Positions 59,216 to 64,000 of a stretch of 64,000 bases of DNA are shown piece after piece. Location: positions 122,598 to 186,597 of the forward strand of contig NZ_JAIEUI010000016.1 of assembly GCF_022234545.1 (NCBI RefSeq), in the 5' to 3' direction. The DNA is from Paenibacillus piscarius. GTDB taxonomy: Bacteria; Bacillota; Bacilli; Paenibacillales; Paenibacillaceae. Below the pieces are notes generated by a model that made no database searches, was not told the origin of the DNA, and was given only the letters and a program-made list of their open reading frames with translations. The translations under genes and the position numbers were made by a program. The first letter of the stretch is position 1, and each line of letters begins with the position of its first letter.

Positions 59216-59935
59216 TTATTGAATCCAGCTCACCATCGTATTCAACTGGTCTGTCATAAGCAGCAGCCCCATGGCGATCAGGATGCAGCCGGAAGCGATT
59301 TTGATGCCCCTCATGTACCGGTACAGGCGGCGAATCCGCTGAAGCAGAACCTCCGAGAAGACGGCCAGGATTAGAAAAGGAATTGCCAGACCCAGCGTAT
59401 ACAGCAGCATCAGGAATCCTCCGTAGGCCGGAGAGCCTTCCCCGGCGGCGATGCTGAGAATCCCTGCGAGGACCGGTCCGATGCAGGGTGTCCACCCGAA
59501 GCTGAACGTCAGGCCAAGCAGGAAGGCTCCGATATATCCGCCCTTGGAGACGTGCTGGGTGGACAGCTTCTTTTCCCGTTCGAGCCAGGAGAGCCTGATG
59601 AGTCCGGTCTGATAGATGCCGAATAGCACCACGACCGCTCCGCAGACGGCAATGAACCGGGGGCTTGAGATGAGATTGCCCAGGATGCCGGAGCCGAAGC
59701 CCAGCATAATGAACACGACTGAGAGTCCAAGCACGAACAATACTGTCCGCAGCAGGAACACCGAACGGAACCGGAAGCTGCTTGCCGCACCTGTGCCCTG
59801 AACCACCGTACCGCCAGCCATGCTTCCCGACAGATACGAGACATAGACCGGAAGCAGCGGCAGAATACAGGGTGCAAAAAACGATAATACTCCTGCGCCG
59901 AAGACGCCGAACAGGAATACAAAATCACCCGCCAT
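59216..59935 (-). CDS. ccdA: CcdA-like thiol-disulfide transporter
   Basis: 239 aa from ATG 59935, 8 nt after AAGGAGG; GTG 59944 and ATG 59941 fall within or too near that site. Six membrane segments with the paired cysteines in FFAPCILPLLPVYVSYLSG and GWTPCIGPVLAG. It moves reducing equivalents from cytoplasmic thioredoxin to extracytoplasmic thioredoxin-like proteins, here the Trx domain of the downstream lipoprotein. Confidence 0.92.
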   Translation of the reverse strand: MAGDFVFLFGVFGAGVLSFFAPCILPLLPVYVSYLSGSMAGGTVVQGTGAASSFRFRSVFLLRTVLFVLGLSVVFIMLGFGSGILGNLISSPRFIAVCGAVVVLFGIYQTGLIRLSWLEREKKLSTQHVSKGGYIGAFLLGLTFSFGWTPCIGPVLAGILSIAAGEGSPAYGGFLMLLYTLGLAIPFLILAVFSEVLLQRIRRLYRYMRGIKIASGCILIAMGLLLMTDQLNTMVSWIQ

Positions 59936-59979
59936 CTCCATCACCTCCTTATAAAGTACTGATTCGCTGAAGCCAGAGC

Positions 59980-61020
59980 TTACCGGCTGGTATAGATTGG
60001 AACGGTGAACCAGAAGCGGCTGCCGGAGCCCTTAATGCTGTCTACGCCAATCTCGCCGCCATGCAGCTCCACGATGGATTGAGCGATGGCGAGACCGAGC
60101 CCGGCACCGCCGCTGTTTTTGCTGCGTGATTTATCGATCCGGTAAAAGCGTTCGAAGATCCGTGAGGTCTCGGCCGCATCGATGCCCTGGCCTTCATCCG
60201 TCACGGAGATGCGCAGGAACGGGCCGTCCTCGGCGGCAGAGAGCACGATGTTCCCGGCCACAGGAGAATGTTGAATCGCATTCTGCACAAGATTGGATAG
60301 CACCCGCTTGATCTGCGTGGGCATCATCAGGGCCGCAGGCAGCTTATCCGGCAGTTCAATCTCGACTTTCAGCCGCTTCTCTGCCAAGTGGAACGAGAAG
60401 CTCTCCAGCGTGCTGATCAGCAGCTCATCCGCATGACAGGGCTGCGGGTCGAAGGTTCCGCCGCTGGCCTCCAGGCTGGATAGCTCAAAAAGGTCCTGGA
60501 TCAGCCCGGCCAGCCGCTTCGTCTCCAGCCGGATCGTATTCAGATACCGCTGGAAGGTCTCATCGTCCTTGATCACATCATCCTCCAGCGCTTCCACGAA
60601 TGACTGAATGGAGGCGAGAGGGGTCCGCAGATCATGCGAGACATTCGCGATCAGCTCGCGCCGGGCGGACTCGGACTGGTGGAGATGGTCGAAGCTTTCT
60701 TTTAACTTACTGCTCATCTCATTGAATTGCCGGGCCATCAGCTTGAACTCCTGCGGACCAATCAGCGGGACATCCGTGTGGAAATCCCCCTCGGCAATCC
60801 GTACCGTCTGCTCGGTAATCCGGGCAATGGACTTCTCCACCGGCCGGGTCAGCAGATGCTGCAGGACAAAGGAGAACAGGGCGATGCCGGCGGTGATGCC
60901 GGAGAGATAGTAGAGCTGGTCAATGGTGAGCAGCATCCGGGAATAGCTGACGAAGAGACAGACCAGCAGGACGCCGATGCCGGTGAAGCTGGACAACAAC
61001 AGATAGGTACGCAGCTTCAT
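59980..61020 (-). CDS. Sensor histidine kinase (HAMP type)
   Basis: 346 aa. Two membrane segments at 8-25 and 35-55 with almost no outer loop, HAMP (about 58-108), HisKA motif NVSHDLRTPLAS (His near 137) and HATPase with NAIQHSP, DEGQGI and GAGLGLAIAQS. The lack of an outside sensor domain suggests membrane- or partner-mediated sensing. Start overlaps the regulator stop by 1 nt. Lying upstream of ccdA-msrAB on the same strand, it may control them under oxidative or envelope stress. Confidence 0.92.
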   Translation of the reverse strand: MKLRTYLLLSSFTGIGVLLVCLFVSYSRMLLTIDQLYYLSGITAGIALFSFVLQHLLTRPVEKSIARITEQTVRIAEGDFHTDVPLIGPQEFKLMARQFNEMSSKLKESFDHLHQSESARRELIANVSHDLRTPLASIQSFVEALEDDVIKDDETFQRYLNTIRLETKRLAGLIQDLFELSSLEASGGTFDPQPCHADELLISTLESFSFHLAEKRLKVEIELPDKLPAALMMPTQIKRVLSNLVQNAIQHSPVAGNIVLSAAEDGPFLRISVTDEGQGIDAAETSRIFERFYRIDKSRSKNSGGAGLGLAIAQSIVELHGGEIGVDSIKGSGSRFWFTVPIYTSR

Positions 61021-61724
61021 CAGATACCCTCACCCGCAAACTTATAGCCGATGCCCCAGACCGTCTTGATATATTTCGGGTCGGAGGGAGCCGGTTCAAT
61101 CTTCTCGCGTAATCTTCTTATATGCACAGTAACGGTGGTCGTGTCTCCTTCGTAGCTGAAATCCCAGATTTTGCTCAGGATCTGCGTCCGCGAGAACACC
61201 TGCCCCGGATGGCTGGCCAGCAGATACAGCAGCTCGAATTCGGTCACCGTCAAGTCCATCGCCTGCCCGCCGATCTCCACGGTGCGCTTTCCGACATCTA
61301 TCGTCAGCCCTTCGTACTTAATCGTGTGTTCCGCAGCGGTAGCGGGCGAGGCCTGGACGACCCTCATCCGGCGCAGAATCGCCTGCACCCGCAGCACCAG
61401 CTCTCTTGGACTGAAGGGCTTGGTCAGATAATCATCCGCCCCCATCGTCAGCCCCATCAGCCGGTCCTGCTCCTCGCCGCGCGCCGTCAGCATGATGATC
61501 GGGAGATCATCGGTCTGCCGGATCTCGCTGCACACCTCCCAGCCGTTCTTATGCGGCATCATCAGATCTAGCACCATCAGGCTGGGCGGCTGGCTGCGCC
61601 AGAGCTCTAACGCCTCCAAGCCGTCTTTGGCGGTTGTCACCAGATATCCTTCCCGTTCCAGGTACCTGCGGCACACATCAGTAATATTCGGATCATCATC
61701 CGCGACCAGCAAGCGTTCATTCAT
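61020..61724 (-). CDS. OmpR-family response regulator
   Basis: 234 aa from ATG 61724, with GGGGTGGG upstream; the frame extends to 61787 without a site. Receiver: LLVADDDPNITDV, phospho-Asp in LMVLDLMMPHKNGW, Lys in LTKPFSP. The winged helix ends TTTVTVHIRRLREKIEP and IKTVWGIGYKFAGEG. It partners the kinase immediately downstream. Confidence 0.94.
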   Translation of the reverse strand: MNERLLVADDDPNITDVCRRYLEREGYLVTTAKDGLEALELWRSQPPSLMVLDLMMPHKNGWEVCSEIRQTDDLPIIMLTARGEEQDRLMGLTMGADDYLTKPFSPRELVLRVQAILRRMRVVQASPATAAEHTIKYEGLTIDVGKRTVEIGGQAMDLTVTEFELLYLLASHPGQVFSRTQILSKIWDFSYEGDTTTVTVHIRRLREKIEPAPSDPKYIKTVWGIGYKFAGEGI

Positions 61725-61799
61725 CGTAACCCACCCCATATCCGTAGAAAATCCATTTGATTCCATCATATCATATGGCGGGGGCACTGCTCCGTCTGC

Positions 61800-62252
61800 T
61801 TATTTCATAGCTTTGGCAGGCTTCATGTACATGGTCACTACCGTATCCGCCACATAAGTGCTGCCATCGTACAGAGCCGGAGCCGTGCTCAGATTGACGG
61901 TCTTACCGTCGACCATCATTTTTTTCGACCCGATCATCACCTTAATCATCTTGGCCGCCGGCATCATACCATCGTCCATCGTCTTGCTGTCGTCCATCAT
62001 CTTATCGTCATCCATCATCTTGCCATCATCCATCATCTTGTCCATGTACATCAGCGAGACGGAGCGGTCTTTGCTGTTCCATTCAATGCTGTAGCCGTAC
62101 ATCATGGCCGCCTGTCTCAGGTTCATCAGCTCCATGCCGTCCTTCTTCATCGTCTTGATACCTGCCGCCGCACCGGCGATGCCGGACACCGCCAGAGAGA
62201 GAACCAATACCGCTGTCATCATGAACCGTTTGCCTGCTTTGCTGTTACCCAT
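61800..62252 (-). CDS. Secreted stalk-like protein with Met/Asp-rich repeat
   Basis: 150 aa from ATG 62252 (frame also opens at GTG 62261). Signal peptide (MMTAVLVLSLAVSGIAGAAA) then a stalk/copper-amine-oxidase-N-like fold interrupted at about 70-98 by four tandem copies of K(M/T)MDD(G/D/S), ending DGMMPAAKM. The rest reads KKMMVDGKTVNLSTAPALYD and TYVADTVVTMYM. The Met/Asp cluster could bind a metal or serve as an oxidation target for the neighbouring MsrAB; both are inference. Divergent from the MetE-like gene. Confidence 0.8.
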   Translation of the reverse strand: MGNSKAGKRFMMTAVLVLSLAVSGIAGAAAGIKTMKKDGMELMNLRQAAMMYGYSIEWNSKDRSVSLMYMDKMMDDGKMMDDDKMMDDSKTMDDGMMPAAKMIKVMIGSKKMMVDGKTVNLSTAPALYDGSTYVADTVVTMYMKPAKAMK

Positions 62253-62477
62253 GCTAATCACGCTCCATTTCTTTGTAGTGTTTACAAGGAACAGAATAAG
62301 CGGGAGAGCTTACGATTCTCTAAGCGAAATCTTACGATTGTATTACGGCAGCGGAGCGGGAGTATAACTTGCGGCTATAGCCAGATATCAAGTTTAAGTG
62401 TTACGTCTCAGGCCGCACTCCATGCTAGAATTTATACACCAAGACAGAACAGTGTGAGACTAGAGGAGGACTATAAC

Positions 62478-63635
62478 ATGTGCGAGAGATTTCAGATCGT
62501 AGGCAGCCTGCTGCGTCCGGCGGAGCTATTAGAATATAAGCAGCAAATCGAACACCGGGACGATATTCAGTATCCTTTTTACGGAGATTTCCAGGGATAT
62601 GAGCAGTGTGAGGCGAAGGCGATTCAGACAGTAGTGGAGCAGGAGAAGGAGCACGGGCTGTCGATTCTGACGGATGGGGAGTATTCCAAGTCGATGTGGC
62701 ATCTGGACTTCGTGTGGGGCTTCCAGGGGATTGAGCGCTATATCGCACCTCACGGGTATTTCTTCAGAGACATTGACGGCACTTCCAAATACGAGACGCG
62801 AAAAGACATCGGCCTCCGCATCACCGGCGAGCTCGGCGGCAAGAATCACCACTTCCTTCAGGCGTACCGTCAGCTTCAGGAGCATGCCGGAGACTGGGAG
62901 ACGAAGCTGTGCGTGCCTTCGCCGTCCCATATCTTCGGAGAGCTGTCCTGGTCGGATAACCTCGGCGGCGAGGGTGCAGTATACCAGAGCCGGGATGAGC
63001 TGAAGGCTGGTCTGGTGAGGGCGTATAAGGATTTTGTAGGGGAATTCGCAGCCGCTGGCGGCTTAATCCTGCAATTCGACGACTGCCTCTGGGAGCTGTT
63101 CGCGGACGATAATCCGAATTCGCCATTTACCGGCGAGAAAATCAACCACGAAGAAGTACAGAGTCTCGCTACAGAGTTCATCGACATCAACAACACCATT
63201 ATTGACTACGGACATAGCCTGGGGCTGAAAATGTGGACTCATAACTGCCGCGGCAACTACGATTCCCGCAACATGGGCGGCGGCTCGTATGTGAAGATTG
63301 CCAACCTGTTCCTGAAGCAGCTGAAGTATGACCGCTTCTTCCTGGAGTGGGATGATGAGCGCGCTGGCTCACTGGAGGCACTTGCCGTGTTCAAGGATAG
63401 ACCGGAGACGGAGATCGTGCTGGGCCTGCTGTCCTCTAAGACGAACACACTGGACGATGAGGAACGTGTCCTGAGAATGCTGGACGAAGCCTCCAAAATC
63501 ATTCCGAAGGAAAGACTGCTGCTCTCCCATCAATGCGGCTTCGCCTCGTGCGATGGCGGGAATGAACTGACGCAAGCGGAGCAATGGGCGAAGATTACGC
63601 AAGGCCAGGAGCTTGCCCGGCAATATTGGGCATAA
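62478..63635 (+). CDS. YxjG-type MetE C-domain protein
   Basis: 385 aa from ATG 62478, with GAGGAGGA upstream. It resembles the cobalamin-independent methionine synthase catalytic barrel: FQIVGSLLRPAELLEYK at the start, LTDGEYSK, FDDCLWELF, the zinc-site HNCRGN and HQCGFASC near the end. YxjG/YxjH-type enzymes make methionine from homocysteine, with methyl donors other than the long MetE substrate. No S-box or T-box was recognised upstream; TAGAAT near 62430 may be the -10. Confidence 0.88.
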   Translation: MCERFQIVGSLLRPAELLEYKQQIEHRDDIQYPFYGDFQGYEQCEAKAIQTVVEQEKEHGLSILTDGEYSKSMWHLDFVWGFQGIERYIAPHGYFFRDIDGTSKYETRKDIGLRITGELGGKNHHFLQAYRQLQEHAGDWETKLCVPSPSHIFGELSWSDNLGGEGAVYQSRDELKAGLVRAYKDFVGEFAAAGGLILQFDDCLWELFADDNPNSPFTGEKINHEEVQSLATEFIDINNTIIDYGHSLGLKMWTHNCRGNYDSRNMGGGSYVKIANLFLKQLKYDRFFLEWDDERAGSLEALAVFKDRPETEIVLGLLSSKTNTLDDEERVLRMLDEASKIIPKERLLLSHQCGFASCDGGNELTQAEQWAKITQGQELARQYWA

Positions 63636-63666
63636 CTGCATTAATAGGCAGCAACTGTTCATAAAA

Positions 63667-63702
63667 GCAAGCCCGCATCCGGCAACACGATGCGGGCTTG
63701 CT
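63667..63702. terminator. Rho-independent terminator
   Basis: GCAAGCCCGCATC pairs perfectly with GATGCGGGCTTGC across CGGCAACAC; a short T-containing tail follows (TGCTTGTT). Confidence 0.75.
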
Positions 63703-63738
63703 GCTTGTTCAGGGAGTCCTCTGAACGAGGAGCAGATG

Positions 63739-63890
63739 GAATGTATATGAAAAACCGAATACAATGTGCCGGGCGAAGGTACACAGGCCAATTGTATGCG
63801 GAAAACCAAATACAATGGTGCTGCTGCGCCAAGGGAAAGGCCTATGCTCCATAGCCAGTAACATTTATAGAGAAATCCTGCAGGAAGGAG
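63739..63890. repeat. Array of 51-bp hairpin units (array 5)
   Basis: Two units: TGTATATGAAAAACCGAATACA at 63742 (first 20 nt considered the core) and TGTATGCGGAAAACCAAATACA at 63793, exactly 51 bp apart; TGTAT and ATACA form the stems. The tail AATACAATGG...TGCTCC.TAGCCAGTAACATT...AGAGAAATCCTGC matches array 1 at 4.1 kb in order. Confidence 0.8.
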
Positions 63891-63958
63891 ACAATTTCAT
63901 AATTCAATGTGTTAGATAGCAAGAGCGGGCCAGGGATTTAAAGTCATTTTTTCAAAAA

Positions 63959-64000
63959 TCAGGCGATTTTCTGGGAGTCTCTCAACTGCTGGTTTAACTT
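63959..64000 (-). CDS. C-terminal end of a gene continuing past the window
   Basis: Minus-strand frame open from the window edge, 13 codons (KLNQQLRDSQKIA) to TGA at 63959. The charged ending resembles transposase or regulator tails, but this is far too short to assign. A hairpin-like GATTTTTTCAAAAATC region follows. Confidence 0.25.
   Translation of the reverse strand, partial: KLNQQLRDSQKIA

Overview
The window looks like a chromosomal segment of a Paenibacillus or close relative. The evidence is the mix of lplB/ytcP-type sugar permeases with their lipoprotein, YesM/YesN-type sensor pairs, SLH-anchored secreted proteins, strong AGGAGG ribosome binding sites with some TTG starts, and a host base composition a little above half G+C. 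I assign the genus from gene content only.

Layout. 0-2.7 kb: a two-component system with a 7TM-DISM kinase. 2.8-4.0 kb: a secreted transglycosylase with chitin-binding and beta/gamma-crystallin domains. 4.1-5.9 kb: a decayed, A+T-richer patch of small broken genes. 6.1-12.2 kb: a WYL regulator, a TetR regulator with a hydrolase/SRPBCC operon, and small unknown genes. 12.7-21.5 kb: one long module of two permeases, binding protein, histidine kinase, AraC-type response regulator and GH3 hydrolase. 21.8-24.5 kb: a secreted serine protease, a membrane protein and a sigma factor. 24.7-36.2 kb: a second sugar ABC transporter, two large S-layer/secreted proteins, and a GntR-controlled kinase plus GH4 hydrolase pair. 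36.6-38.6 kb: a broken DinB-like gene and a large unknown protein.

38.7-55.6 kb is a defence island: type I restriction-modification (hsdM-hsdS-DUF4145-hsdR) in A+T-rich DNA, an XRE regulator, a NERD protein, an Mrr-like endonuclease, an McrB-like GTPase/ATPase whose base composition changes sharply inside the gene, an McrC-like DUF2357 nuclease, a NADAR protein, and a small type I toxin-antitoxin locus followed by a second copy whose toxin has lost its start codon. 56.4-63.6 kb is host-like: a slipin, a thioredoxin-MsrA-MsrB lipoprotein with CcdA and a two-component system, a Met/Asp-rich secreted protein and a MetE-like enzyme.

The most unusual structure is a family of five arrays (about 4.1, 12.4, 36.4, 55.75 and 63.8 kb). 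Their sequences differ, but all are built from units spaced 51 (occasionally 52) bp, each carrying a short A-rich-loop hairpin, and every array lies directly downstream of a Rho-independent terminator. I do not recognise this family. Other points are a likely AUU start on the sigma-factor gene, a shared operator at two TetR-linked promoters, and several pseudogenes detected by joining reading frames.
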